Source: Corbicula japonica (lineage: Eukaryota; Mollusca; Bivalvia; Venerida; Cyrenidae). Taken from it: a stretch of DNA of 64,000 nucleotides. Shown here piece by piece: positions 15,001 through 25,124 of the stretch. Every line of letters begins with the position of its first letter. Position 1 is the stretch's first letter. The notes beneath the pieces are model-generated. The model was not told the DNA's origin. It made no database searches and worked only from the letters and a program-made list of their open reading frames with translations. Where the stretch lies: contig JAZAYU010000003.1 in the NCBI GenBank assembly GCA_038501625.1, positions 3,734,796-3,798,795 of the forward strand, given 5' to 3'. Made by a program: the position numbers and the translations under genes.

Positions 15001-18000
15001 TACATTTGTAAGGTGGTCCTTCCATTACCTGCAAGTTTGATTTTGGTGCAGCCTAAAACCTAGTTGAAAACTTATCCAATAGCTTTCATAGTTTGCCACG
15101 ACCATTACTGTAGCGCCTAGTTGTTTTGCGAGATTTATTATTTTGAAAATAATATCTCATATATGATCATACGCTCATATTTCTTATTTCTTTACTGGCT
15201 GTGTGTGTAGGCTGTGTGTTTCAAACTTGGCTATATCAGGGCCCAAGATCATAAAAATGATATTGGAGACCAGTCTCAAATCTCAAGCATCTGAATGGCA
15301 GAAATAGAGAATTTTCTCCATTTCAGCCGTTCAGGTGCTTAAGATTTGAAACTGATCCTCAGTTTAAGTTTAATGATCTTGGGCACTGATCTTTCTTCAC
15401 GAAGAGTTGAAAAACACTTTATGCTGTTAGTGCTTTGTGTAGATACAGCAATGCTGACTCTAGGATTAGATAACGTAAAACTCCCATGACTAGAATAGAA
15501 TTGTACTGCACTCATTGAGTTATTGCTGAAGGCTTTCAATATAGTATACAAATCTTTTTTGTTGTATTCACGTCGATAAACCAATATTTTTATGTTTTTC
15601 AATTCGTGGAAAAAGTCACCTTAATAGAAACATTTAATAAATTGATTTTCATTAATATAAGTCATTGTAAAAGATCGATTGCTCTTTAAATCAAAGAAGG
15701 CTAATTCAAAAAGAACTATAAAGTAGAACATTTTTGTATTTTTTCGTTAGTCAAGATTTATAGAGAGACATATAAGGATGCAAAGGGTGTACTTACCCTA
15801 TCGACAAAAGGTATGTTAATCTGCAGTGGATTGATGAATACTGTTTTGATGTGAAATTTACTAACTAGTAAGTAAGAGTGCAGACATGGTGCATGTAAAC
15901 TAGTGAGTTTATTTAGGGTGAAGTTTTGTTTTTATCGTAACAACACATGTTGATTTGTGCTTTTGTTTTTCACTGTAACTATAGGGCAGATAAATTGCAA
16001 CGAACATACGGTCTGTCACGTCAAAAGGGTTGATTGGATATGGAGTTTTTAGAGATTTCTGTTATTCTAAAACAGCATAAGAAAACCCCAAAACATTCAC
16101 TTCTTGATGTGCCCGTGATATCATATTTTGCATACCTCATACATATATTTTATTATTTGTCCAAACTGTATGAATAATGGCCGTTAGCCTAAGGAAGCAT
16201 TTCCTTCAACATATTTCAAGAAGTCTGAACAATCATTTTGCCATGACAGATCTCACTCAGATAAAAAGATACTATTATATGCTATGTGTTGTGGTTCTAT
16301 TATAGATGTAGGTATAGATTTTCTGGAAAAAAAGTTATCCAATTGCTACATGAAATGAAAAAAAGAAAGAAATAGATTTCTAAAGCAGATTAAATTGCAC
16401 AATATTTGTATTTTTTCTTTGAATTATTTCAAGGCTAACAGCTATGTTTAAACTTTTGCAACTGACAGTCAAACCAGAACAAGAGAGTTTAAAGTTCAAG
16501 CTCTCCATACATATCATATATTTAACTCTATAATGTATGCTAATGGACAAAAGTCTTGTCCGGTATGAAGATTGGAACTTTTTGCATGCCACTTTTCAAC
16601 ACAGTACTTTACCGGCAGTAGTGGCTTAAATTCTAAAATTCTTTTTTTCATTGAATGCATAAAATTGTTCTCTTTTCATTTATAACAAATTCATGCCGGT
16701 AGAGCAATGTGGAATTTAGATTTCGCGCTTTCAAAAGATATTATGGAAAACCATACCGGACAATACTTTTGTCCACAAGTATATTAACAAACCATTACTC
16801 TAACCCTGATCTGTCCAGTGCATGTAATAAATATTACCAGTAGACTGCTAGACTAGTTGCATTGTTGCTGCTTTTTTCAGAGTATGTCTTCAGCTCAGAA
16901 TATTACATCAATCAGTACCGCATTACCTGAAAAGTTCGATCTTTATCAAGGCAAGAAACGCCAGGTAGGTTTTCTGGGAATGGAAATGTTCGTTGTTCAA
17001 TGGACATGGTAAAAATGGTACTAAACAATCAACATCTTCTGCTTTGAAGCAGTCCACCTACTTTTATTTGGTCGTCGTTTTGGCCAGCAAGACTGTTATT
17101 TGTCTTCATTTTTAAAACTTAATAATTCTGCAGTGTGATGTAGCGCCTACTCGTGTACTTACCATATGGCGTATTTAAAAACGTTTGTTGATATTATAAC
17201 TAACATAGCTTTCACATGTATTTGTTTGAGATTACTTTTGGTATGGTAGTTTGTATAATACTAATACTGGTATTAGAATGACACCAACATGTTAGTAATT
17301 AGGTCATCTAATAGGCGGCGTGGGCAGAAATATACATTTCCAGAAATATGCATTTCCATCACTGCCCGTGAACAGGCTTCTATTGAACCGAACCTGCAAT
17401 ATTTTCAAATTTGTGATGTTCGATTACTTTCAGTTTTATCATATCGTGTATTTGCTTAAAATTGTCAAATCGCCTTTTTAAGTTCTATTAAAATTTCAAA
17501 ACAAGTAAAATAGGCATATCAGGAAATTCCACATTCAGAGGACACAGACACATCCAAGAAGAAGAGAGGAAGCGAGAGCACGGTTTAAATAATGATCAGT
17601 TTCAAAACAGACACCACTAACAATTAACAAAAAATGAGAACCTGAGGGGTTACCGTCTTAGAACAGTTTGCCACTTTGGGTTTAAACCAGGGTCTAGGGT
17701 GCCTCAACCTCACACTTGCCCCAGCAGGTTCTCATATCAACAAACAAGTACAAGTTGTCTTGGTGAAAAAACTCGAACCCACCCATCAACTCAACAATGT
17801 TGAATGCAAAAGCACACAAAACCTATTAAACATCAGAAGCTAATATCATTGCAAAGCCAAAGGGGTGGGTACTCAATGATCTTACCGAGACCCTGGAATC
17901 AAAGGGATGAAGAACACGATGGCAGGGATAAAAGAAACAAATCGAACTACTAGGTTCTTTTAAGAAAAGATTTCCCCCAAAACCTTCATAAACTCTTAAA

Positions 18001-20011
18001 CCCCAGCCACCATCGTGCAACCAAAGAGGTAAGCAAAAATGTATACACTTAATCACGTTCTGTGCTCAAAATCATAAAACTACTATCTCTCCATTTCAGT
18101 GAATCAGATGCTTTAGATTTGAGACTGGTATCCAATCTCGGTTATTATGTTATTGGGTCCTAGCATGTATTGTATAGTTAAAATGTAGACATTGAGGACA
18201 AGTACATGAATCTGATGAATAATCTATATCTTATTTAAATTTGAAAAGGTTACATTTAATCGTGTAATGTTGTGTTTTCTCTTTCTACCGTTCCCTGTCA
18301 TTCTTTTGCTCGAGTTATAATGGTCTCAAACATATCTATTTGTGTGCATAAGATCACGGTAAATTTTTTGTTATAGTATATATGAAGAAGGCTGCGTGGG
18401 CAGTAATTTGCATTTCAATTACTGTCTATGAACAGGCTCAGTCAACCCGATATTTTTTATAGTTGTCCTGTTGGCGGCTTTTAAAATTCACTTTTCATCT
18501 TTTTCTTTAAACAGAAAGAAGCAAAGAAGCACACAGACAGTTTAGCTAAAAAAAAGGACAAGAAGAAATCATCCCTAAAAGACCGATCTAAAGCTTACGA
18601 ATACTCGTATGATTCCACCTATCTCGGTGGTAACTCCAGACACGCCAGTCTAGAAAACATGAACATGCAACACATGGCATATAGGTAGGTAACTCGAGAC
18701 ACGCCAGTCTAGAAAACATGAACATGCAACACATGGCATGTAGGTAGGTAACTCCAGACACGCCAGTCTAGAAAACATGAACATGCAACACATGGCATGT
18801 AGGTAGGTAACTCCAGACACGCCAGTCTAGATAACATGAACATGCAACACATGGCATGTAGGTAGGTAACTCCAGACACGCCAGTCTAGATAACATGAAC
18901 ATGCAACACATGGCATGTATGTAGGTAACTCCAGACACGCCAGTCTAGAAAACATGAACATGCAACACATGGCATATAGGTAGGTAACTCCAGACACGCC
19001 AGTCTAGAAAACATGAACATGCAACACATGGCATGTAGGTAGGTAACTCTAGACACGCCAGTCTAGAAAACATGAACATGCAACACTTGGCATACAGATA
19101 GCTCATATAATTTTGCAACACTTTTTATAGTCATGTATGATGTTAAATTGAAAATGCTACACATCACATGCAGAGAGGCAACTGTTTTGAGTATTGTCCA
19201 ACAATATAGACCTGACACTTCATAATTTTTCATAAAGGTCATTGGATAAACCCTGGTATCTAACCAGCGAATACATAGATATATTTTTTCAGACATCAGT
19301 GACGTGTGGTGCATTGGTATACATGCCGCACTACCGTATAGGCTGAAATGCAATTAACTGTAGCGAATACACAATAAATATGCAGTTATTAAAATACTTC
19401 ACAGCTAGTATACTCACAAAAACGGTGTGCATGGGTTTAAAGTGATTTTACCAGGATTTACATGTATGAGGTTACGTCTTTATTCCTGAATTAAAACATC
19501 TTGACCGACTGTGCTAAGCGAGCTTAACTAAGACTGTTTAAAAATTGTTATAAACATTCATATCGATTTAAAAGTAGATCGTAAAGTTTCCAAAATTCGC
19601 TGACTATAATGTCAAATGCGAGAGTGCCAGGTCAATATTGTTGGACAATACCTTTTCAACCGAAATACATGTTTAATTCTAATAAATATTTTCATACAGA
19701 CTTTTATTTATATAAATACAACTGCAATATGCGTTCGTAATGTATTCATTTTTTTAAAAATTAATCCTTATAAATTTGTGATCTGGTAGTCCTAAGGCTA
19801 AAAAAACGCAAGGAAAGGTAAACATACATTAACGACAAATGCTGTCAGTCAATAATATTTGTATATAATTTTATTTCATTTCAGCCCTTATTCCCAGTTA
19901 CCTGGAATGGGTGGGCACCAAACAGGCCGACCAACTCATCAACAACACCACTGGGATCCATATCGATATCCTAGAGATCCTAGAGACCCATATTCCAGGG
20001 ATTACTGGTAA
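1..20011 (+). CDS. Adhesion G-protein-coupled receptor (latrophilin-like), 3' portion, 24 exons
   Basis: Membrane receptor whose extracellular GAIN domain is normally self-cleaved at the GPS motif and whose seven-helix domain signals through G proteins. Exons read in continuous phase: 2-106, 562-633, 1400-1508, 1954-2073, 3448-3563, 4249-4295, 4712-4820, 5958-6061, 7475-7577, 7847-7997, 8451-8520, 9012-9078, 9486-9571, 10126-10252, 10797-10838, 11132-11227, 11546-11609, 12002-12234, 14309-14881, 15751-15810, 16881-16964, 18515-18684, 19885-20011 (stop TAA 20009-20011). All are flanked by AG/GT, and lengths and phases agree at every junction. The gene enters from the left edge, so signal peptide and N-terminal adhesion domains are outside. 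The subfamily is not certain: TM6/TM7 motifs (LTWVFG, FQYIFAICNSLQGF, FHCVFNKQ) are shared by several adhesion GPCR groups. 15751-15810 is a small in-phase exon without recognisable homology and may be alternative. Confidence 0.93.
2..3563 (+). CDS. GPCR exons for the GAIN domain (five exons)
   Basis: Exons 2-106, 562-633, 1400-1508, 1954-2073 and 3448-3563. The second reads NFLEVASNLIDERNKPSW, matching the helical GAIN subdomain A pattern (VVSNLLDxxN...W) of latrophilin-like receptors. The later exons give hydrophilic beta-rich sequence ending ITFQHFD, where this family usually has a VxFxH strand before the GPS. Acceptor of the last exon is taken at 3446-3447 (AGAG), because only this gives phase 1 and avoids a stop. 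The exon's 3' end is amplified downstream (see repeat 3524-4004). Confidence 0.85.
1110..1245. repeat. Palindromic MITE-like repeat, near-perfect hairpin
   Basis: Starts AAGGTTATAAAACTGAG and ends with its reverse complement. The arms meet at GGCGACCAGTCGCC, so nearly the whole element is one inverted repeat of about 65 bp per arm. The same family is seen at 6955-7040, 10551-10686, 12347-12476, 13621-13726, 15241-15384, 18064-18160 and 63080-63192. Confidence 0.9.
3524..4004 (+). repeat. Tandem array: exon 3' end plus splice donor, 8 x ~60 bp
   Basis: GATCGACCCTCC starts at 3524, 3584, 3644, 3702, 3762, 3820, 3887 and 3947, so spacing is 58-67 bp. Copy 1 is the true end of GPCR exon 3448-3563 with its donor GTAAGT at 3564. 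Copies 2, 3, 4, 5 and 7 keep GTAAGT; copy 6 has GTAGGT and copy 8 has GTAACT. Read-through from copy 1 into copy 2 adds exactly 20 codons without a stop; copy 3 starts with an in-frame TAG. Confidence 0.95.
4249..4820 (+). CDS. GPCR exons for the GPS autoproteolysis motif
   Basis: Two exons, 4249-4295 and 4712-4820, joined in phase 2. They encode the four GPS cysteines: CSFWDF, then DGCSLL, then CACNHF with TNFAVLM following. The predicted cleavage point is between F and T of HF/T; the family consensus is HL/T or HL/S, so Phe at P1 is a conservative departure and cleavage is likely but unproven. The second GPS tryptophan (WST before the GC) is replaced by AFVT. The exon ends just before the Stachel segment enters TM1. 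Confidence 0.92.
5958..10838 (+). CDS. GPCR exons for the seven-transmembrane domain
   Basis: Exons 5958-6061 (TM1), 7475-7577 (TM2), 7847-7997 (extracellular Cys plus TM3), 8451-8520 (TM4), 9012-9078 (ECL2 with FCWLS, then WAFVGP), 9486-9571 (TM5), 10126-10252 (TM6 and start of TM7, LTWVFG) and 10797-10838 (end of TM7, FHCVFNKQ). The conserved disulfide pair is present: Cys at the start of the TM3 exon (SACTAVAALMHFFYL) and CWLS in ECL2. The membrane core looks intact, with no stop or frame break. Confidence 0.93.
6955..7040. repeat. Palindromic MITE-like repeat, truncated at both ends
   Basis: Contains the central hairpin (GGAAACCAGTCTC ... CTTGAGATTT) but not the outer AAGGTTATAA termini. 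It lies in the intron between the TM1 and TM2 exons. Confidence 0.85.
8251..8496 (+). repeat. Tandem triplication: splice acceptor plus exon 5' end, ~80 bp
   Basis: GCATTTTAAAAAGCGATA starts at 8251, 8331 and 8414. Each unit holds the intron end, a TTAG acceptor and the first ~40 nt of the TM4 exon (GTCTACCATT...GCAACA). Only the third copy continues into CTGAGAGGATACGG and a donor, so 8451-8520 is the real exon. Entry at either upstream acceptor meets an in-frame TAG formed by the next acceptor. Breakpoints share the short sequence CAGC. Confidence 0.93.
10551..10686. repeat. Palindromic MITE-like repeat, full copy
   Basis: AAGGTTATAAAGCTGAG at 10551, and its inverse ending AACCTT at 10686. 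Centre GGCGACTGGTCGCC. It lies in the intron before the last TM7 exon. Confidence 0.9.
11132..20011 (+). CDS. GPCR cytoplasmic tail exons, including a charged single helix
   Basis: Exons 11132-11227, 11546-11609, 12002-12234, 14309-14881, 15751-15810, 16881-16964, 18515-18684 and 19885-20011. The 573-nt exon 14309-14881 holds about 79 residues (codons at about 14509-14746) made almost only of Glu, Arg, Lys and some Asp/Gln (for example RERERIDRERREREQRE), which should form a long soluble single alpha-helix. The tail also has a PGYEKLL segment, a Lys-rich stretch (KKKDKKKSS) and a Tyr/Arg/Asp-rich end (YSRDYW). No standard domain recognised. Reading on the opposite strand is a shadow of this low-complexity sequence. 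Confidence 0.85.
12347..12476. repeat. Palindromic MITE-like repeat, GCCCAAGATCATAAAA subtype
   Basis: Termini GCCCAAGATCATAAAACT and the inverse. It is more diverged in the middle than the copies at 1110 and 10551. The copy at 15241-15384 has the same termini. Confidence 0.8.
13621..13726. repeat. Palindromic MITE-like repeat, centre deleted
   Basis: Outer arms (TTATAAAACTGAG ... CTCAGTTTTATAACCTT) are present, but about 30 bp around the symmetry centre are missing, as expected for a hairpin deletion. Confidence 0.85.
15241..15384. repeat. Palindromic MITE-like repeat, GCCCAAGATCATAAAA subtype
   Basis: GCCCAAGATCATAAAAATGA at the left and its imperfect inverse ending in GATCTTGGGC at the right. 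The interior has several substitutions. Confidence 0.8.
17312..18056. repeat. Composite of two interspersed repeats in a GPCR intron
   Basis: 17312-17440 resembles the 3' half of the ~275-bp repeat seen in full at 35847 and 62766 (GGCGGCGTGGGCAG ... GAACAGGCT). 17515-18030 resembles the repeat at 50300-50672 that the LINE interrupts (for example CCTCAACCTCACACTTG, and GCAAAAGCACACAAA against GCAAAAGCGCACAAA). A 76-codon frame on the - strand here (17826-18056) is repeat-derived. Confidence 0.65.
18064..18160. repeat. Palindromic MITE-like repeat, decayed remnant
   Basis: CTCAAAATCATAAAACT followed directly by the second arm (CCATTTCAGTGAATCAGATG, GAGACTGGTATCCAAT). Most of the first arm is missing. 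Confidence 0.6.
18389..18505 (+). repeat. Half copy of the ~275-bp repeat directly upstream of a GPCR exon
   Basis: GCTGCGTGGGCAGTAAT ... ATGAACAGGCTCAGTCAA ... CTTTTCATCTTTTTC. It ends about 10 bp before the acceptor of exon 18515-18684, so its pyrimidine-rich end forms part of that exon's polypyrimidine tract. Confidence 0.7.
18631..19102 (+). repeat. Tandem array: exon 3' end plus splice donor, 8 x 59 bp
   Basis: TAACTC(C/G/T)AGACACGCCAG starts at 18631, 18690, 18749, 18808, 18867, 18926, 18985 and 19044, with an exact 59-bp period and very few changes. Copy 1 is coding (end of exon 18515-18684); its donor GTAGGT is at 18685. Seven units keep GTAGGT. Because 59 is not a multiple of three, and TAG follows at once, use of a later donor would truncate the tail. 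Confidence 0.96.
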
Positions 20012-21060
20012 CCTGGCAACAGCATATCTCGTGACGTCCAGGATGCGTCAGTAGAGTTCTGTTAATTCCTCGGACGGTGTTCTGTTCATTTGCAGTGCAG
20101 GACATCTTTTCAATCATATTTTAAGAAAAAAGGCGTTCAAGAACATTCAGTGAATAATCATATACTTAAATGTAAATGAAAGGAAAGTTAACTTCAAATT
20201 AACGAACATTACCGTTTAGCATAGAATCATAGAGTCTGTGCTTGATTAGAAGACCGCGCACTAATAACTCGAGCGCCAGCAAACATAAATCTTCGTTAAC
20301 AACACCTTGTCAATCAAATACTGAAAACAAAAGACTTTGTCTAATTCTGATTCACAACTTAAGTGTGGCTATAAGATGTTAAGAAACAATTTACTGCTGA
20401 CCTATTAAGCCACTTATATTACCTGAAATATGCGTTGATCGTTCAGACGGTTGACTTTTAAGATGAACCATACCTTTCAGAATTCCTAATAAATCGTGTT
20501 TTTTTATATTGGACACCTTTTCGTAAAGAACGATTTAGAACGCTTATCGGCAAATATTTTATTCTGGAATAACTTAGTTGAAACGATATCGTAAACAAAT
20601 GCATTTTCAAATTGTAGTTATGGAACAATTCCGGATTGTGAAACTTAGAAGAAAATATTCATTCTTATCATGGAGGAAACATTTCCTTAAATGTCTTCAA
20701 AATCGATTTAAAAAATGCTTAAAACCCTTTGTTTTGCGTTGTACAAGAAAACCTGTAATGAGAATTGTTGAGAGTACTTTAGTGTGAACTATTATTCTTG
20801 GTACTTCGTTGTCTCAAACTGTAAGCGTCTCAGATTTTGTAAGAAGTCCATTTTGTAATATAGCAACGAAATGTTAATTGTTTAATATACCATTTAGAAT
20901 ATTTCATGCAATACAGTGTTCGTAGAGATAAACTAGATTATGACTATGTCCTCCAAACTCGCATGTCAGTTTTAAGTTTTTACTAGAGAAAATAATTATG
21001 TATTTGTGCAAAAATATATTTTATACATTATGTTTTACAATAAAGATATTTTATAAGCAT
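20012..21060 (+). other. 3' untranslated region of the GPCR with poly(A) signal
   Basis: No coding signal follows the stop at 20011. An AATAAA hexamer stands at 21039-21044 in AT-rich sequence, a plausible end for the transcript. A 69-codon open frame at 20578-20787 is AT/basic-rich with no family likeness and is taken as chance. Confidence 0.6.
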
Positions 21061-21733
21061 GTTTTGTGATGTGTTCATTATACATAAATATGGAAAGTTG
21101 TGTTTCTGTTCTGCGTTAGAAATTATGAGAAAAAAACAAACAGTACATGTTTTTGCGTGTTCCGATGAAAGAAGTATAATGATTAGAACCAACATTCCTA
21201 TTTGACATGGTTTCTCTCGTTGGTGAACTTGTTATATTTTGATAATGCGATAAAGGCCATGATATTGTTTTGAATTGCGTCACGGGAAAATCAATCTTCG
21301 GCACTTAGTCTATTGTTTTGCCGTTTTGTCGTTATTGTATTTAGAAAGAGCCTTGAAATTCAGTAAAATAATATTTTTTGATAATTACTAGGTTATTTTT
21401 GTTACATTTTTTATCTGCAAATGATTGAAATTAATAACATCTTCAGGACATTTCAAGCATCAACGTGAGGTTAAGGAAGACATACTTTTTCCTGAATTTC
21501 CCCATTTGAGCTGGTAATAGCAATAATCATCAGTGTTTTTTTAACGCTTTGCTCGAGGATTAACCTAACGACACAATTAAAAAGTCTTAACATCTGACCT
21601 GCGATTTAAAGGGAGTGGCGTCGAGAACCTCGACATAAAATATAAAATATATAATGTATTGCAAATTACGGGAGTCATATGTAACGAACGAAACTACGGC
21701 GCACGAAGGTTAAGTATCTAATCAAAAGTACTT

Positions 21734-21891
21734 TTAAAAGTGTTCCATTACAAGTTGTACTTGATTGATTAATTTCATTTCATTCTGTTTTCCACGGATA
21801 TTTCTTTGATATTTCTTTCTTTTCTGTGTGTCCTCATTATCTGTTTGTATATCCCGACTTTTTTGTTGGTCTTTTTCCGACCTTAATATTT
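21734..21891 (-). CDS. Possible terminal exon of the - strand GPCR
   Basis: A good acceptor (pyrimidine tract then GCAG, reverse complement at 21892-21895) precedes a Lys/Arg/Gln-rich open frame (SEKDQQKSRDIQTDNEDTQK...) of about 52 codons ending in TAA. The phase does not fit exon 22163-22204: the phase-0 reading gives K-Y-stop. Either the tail ends there, an exon is missing between them, or this is chance. Confidence 0.3.
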
Positions 21892-22162
21892 CTGCAAAAA
21901 CAAAAAAAAAGACAAAAACGAAACTCACGTATTCTCAGGGATAAATAGATCCTGGTATTTAAAAAGAACAACATTGAAGTGCTTCTTACTTCGATTAGTT
22001 CACATAAAACAGTCAGACTTCAATTATGTCACAATATGATACTTCAAGAAATTAATGTCAACAAAGTAGAAACACCAAATGTCATGTTAATGCGTAACAT
22101 TATTTATTTTGTAAAAACTACGTTCGGGATGCTTAACATGCTTTACATGTTTATATCTTTAC

Positions 22163-23685
22163 CTGCTTGATGTCCGTGGTGATGTTGTTCAGCAACTTCT
22201 CGTCCTGAAACAGAATGGCAAATATAATATTCTAACAGTGGTGAACAAAAAACTGAAGACGTGCAAGGACAGCAAAATAAAGTATAAAAGAATTACCGCT
22301 GTTGTATGAAAGGATAATTTCAGAACGGGTACCATGGCAAAATAGAAGTTGGGAATTGTTACTCGTAAAAAGGCTACTCATTGTCAAAAAGTTTTACAAA
22401 GAGCCTGAATAAGAAACAACATTAAGATTTTTATGAGGATTTAAATGAAAGCTTACAAAAACTTACTGATGTAATGAACACTGATGAAAAACACACAAAC
22501 CTTGGACAAACTTTTTGACCTTGATTGTTTCCGGATATCTGAGCTGAACGTTTGTAAGCTGCGTTTGCGATCTCTAATATGTTTCATTGCACTACGGATC
22601 TGAAGAATGTTTTATATTGATCAAATACAAATCAATAAAGCCATGTATCTAAACTTATTGATATACTTATTAATACGATCTTCTTTAAAATAATGCTAAT
22701 TTTCTAACAAGAACAGTTCTGCAATTGTGTAGTTATTATTAATGATTTTTACTTTTATGATAAAATGAATGTGCTCTAAAGGAAATTCAATATTGACTTA
22801 AATATTGAACTTTTTAATTCTTACCTGGGTATTTAAAACGCAGTGGAATAGAAATATAAGGAAACCCTGCAAAACATATTACAAAAACTTTATTATACCC
22901 CATTTACACTTCCGTTCCAACATCCATTTAGCTTATATTCGATTGGACATACAATTTATCCAGATCAGATTACATGTGTCATAAGTATTAAACAGAAGCG
23001 TGAACACTACATGTATTATTTTGTTTCATAATTTCTGATAAGTTGATATTTAGTATTCAAAAGCAGGGATCAAAAAGAAAATTGATGAAAGTGTGAAGAT
23101 ATATTAATAAAAATAATTTCATATTATCTTAAATAACGTTTGTCCTAATCGGCTCTAGAGATTATAAATAAAATAAAACTGGTTATTAACAATATATGAT
23201 ATTTATCTTGAATAGTGTGTTTTAAAATTAAAATTCTGCTTTGATCTTTTGAATGTTCTAAATATTTTTTACACAAAAATAAGCCAAAACGGCTATTTTT
23301 TTTTCCAAAGATTTGATTATCAAATAGTTCAATGGCGTATTTTATTCATATACAAGCAAGGTGCTAGATGAATGTTATCATACTGCAAATAATCAAGTGA
23401 TCCTTGAAATTAATAAGCTGTAAGGTTTACTATCGTACTAGTAGTTATCGCATGAATTTCAGTTGTGTGCAAACCATAAACATTGAACTTGACCGGATAA
23501 TATCAAAATAGTAATTATAACCTAAGCAAAATTGAACGCAAATTTAACCATGGCTTACCTGTAAGGAATTAAAGATACTGAACAGAAATTGCACGATCAC
23601 CATGTCGCTGTTCACAGCCACAATACCGAAAACCCATGTTAACCCCATTACCGGAAGAAGCACACATATACTCCGAAGTCCAGTC
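22163..23685 (-). CDS. Second adhesion GPCR (paralogue), TM6/TM7 and tail exons only
   Basis: Four exons read on the - strand in phase: 23559-23685 (127 nt; TGLRSICVLLPVMGLTWVFG, TM6 and start of TM7), 22825-22866 (42 nt; GFLIFLFHCVLNTQ), 22501-22599 (99 nt; starts IRSAMKHIRDRKRS) and 22163-22204 (42 nt; DEKLLNNITTDIKQ). The first two match the lengths and phases of the + strand receptor's exons at 10126-10252 and 10797-10838 exactly, and the third is close to its 96-nt counterpart, so the genes are duplicates placed tail-to-tail. No TM1-TM5 or GAIN exon is visible between 23686 and the gap at 25125. If the chain continues to an acceptor at 21892-21895 it stops after two codons. Fragment or assembly-truncated gene cannot be told apart here. 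Confidence 0.85.
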
Positions 23686-24014
23686 CTGCAATATAAACTT
23701 TCAAAATGATAAATGCTAATATTCACTTTTATCTTCTTCATTTGCAAAACAAAGTTTTGTGTACGGCTTGATCTAGATAAAGTTCTTGAAATATTGGTAT
23801 TTCGATGTTCCGTGTAACAATTATTTCGTCTGTTGGTGCAAAATTAAAGTTTTGAACTATTTTTTCTTTTGATTTATTAAACGCTTTTAAAATTTATATA
23901 TCTTCTCAATACCACTGAAAAACTATACTTGTTTTAAAAATTATAAGCCACGCCAAACAACTGTACAACAATAGAGCTAAAAGAAAAAATGATCAATTGA
24001 TTCTGTCACATCTT

Positions 24015-24075
<61 letters not shown>

Positions 24076-24091
24076 TCTCTCTCTCTCCCTC

Positions 24092-24158
<67 letters not shown>

Positions 24159-24637
24159 GTCTAATATTTAAGGCCAGTGAATACTTTATATTCATCTACA
24201 CACTGGAAACAAGTAATTCGCCGATGTTAATTGGGGAAGGTAGACGTGCTCAGAACTCGGTCATTTATAAGTTTCATATCTCCACTATCTATTCAACAGG
24301 GTCGATATATATGTGAGAAAAATACACAGGGACTGTTCCAACGTAATGTTGGAGTAAACTAACTTTGCAATATGATAGACATGGGAGATTAATTCACGGT
24401 TACTGTTCAAAAGTAGTGTTGGAGCTAACTCTCCTTGCCATTTCGACGCTATAGGAAGTAAATACACAATGATGTAGATAACTTCCTTTGCCACTCGGTG
24501 GACCCTCTCTCGTGGGAGATTAATTCACAGTTACAGTTCAAAAGTAATGTTGGAGTTAACTATCTTTCCCATTGATGATGTGGGAAGTAAATAGACAATG
24601 TAATGTTGTAGTTAACTTAGTTATCTTCCTTTTCAAA

Positions 24638-24721
<84 letters not shown>

Positions 24722-25124
24722 TTTCTATTGTTTATTAATTTGACATTTGAATACAAAAATTACGTAGATTGTGAGGACACATTTGGTTATTATCTTGTGT
24801 ACTTATTTCCCGATTTCAGACGAAGATCTAATTTGTTAAGACAGAACTTGGAAAGGTTCCATTTTTCAAGCTGTAAACTCAAATTCTATTATCGTTTAAC
24901 AACACGTTGACTACTTCACTGCGCATGTACCTTCAAAGTTGGAACTTGACGACTGTTTGCAAAGAAAATGAAAATAGTTGGGGAGCTGATTCGTTGTATT
25001 TGTATTTAAATCTTTTTATCTCAAACACTGTCAAAATGTGATATAAAATCAGTATTTCTGCAGGAAAAACCACCAAATCCAAATCGAAACTTTTTCGAAA
25101 TAAATTGTTATAAAAATCGTTATC
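23686..25124. repeat. Microsatellites and short repeats before the gap; no gene seen
   Basis: (CT)n tracts lie at 24023-24154 and 24638-24718. Between them, 24297-24620 has about three diverged copies of a unit holding GTAATGTTGGAGTTAACT and GGGAGATTAATTCAC. Open frames of Arg-Glu or Ser-Leu dipeptides here are products of the CT tracts. Nothing else is recognised. Confidence 0.85.

Noticed and set aside
18631..19102. Regular direct repeats resembling a CRISPR array
   Set aside because: Units abut without unique spacers, the first unit is coding GPCR exon, and the DNA is eukaryotic.
23977..24756. Open frames of Arg-Glu repeats (- strand) and Ser-Leu repeats (+ strand)
   Set aside because: They are translations of (CT)n microsatellites, without splice context or homology.
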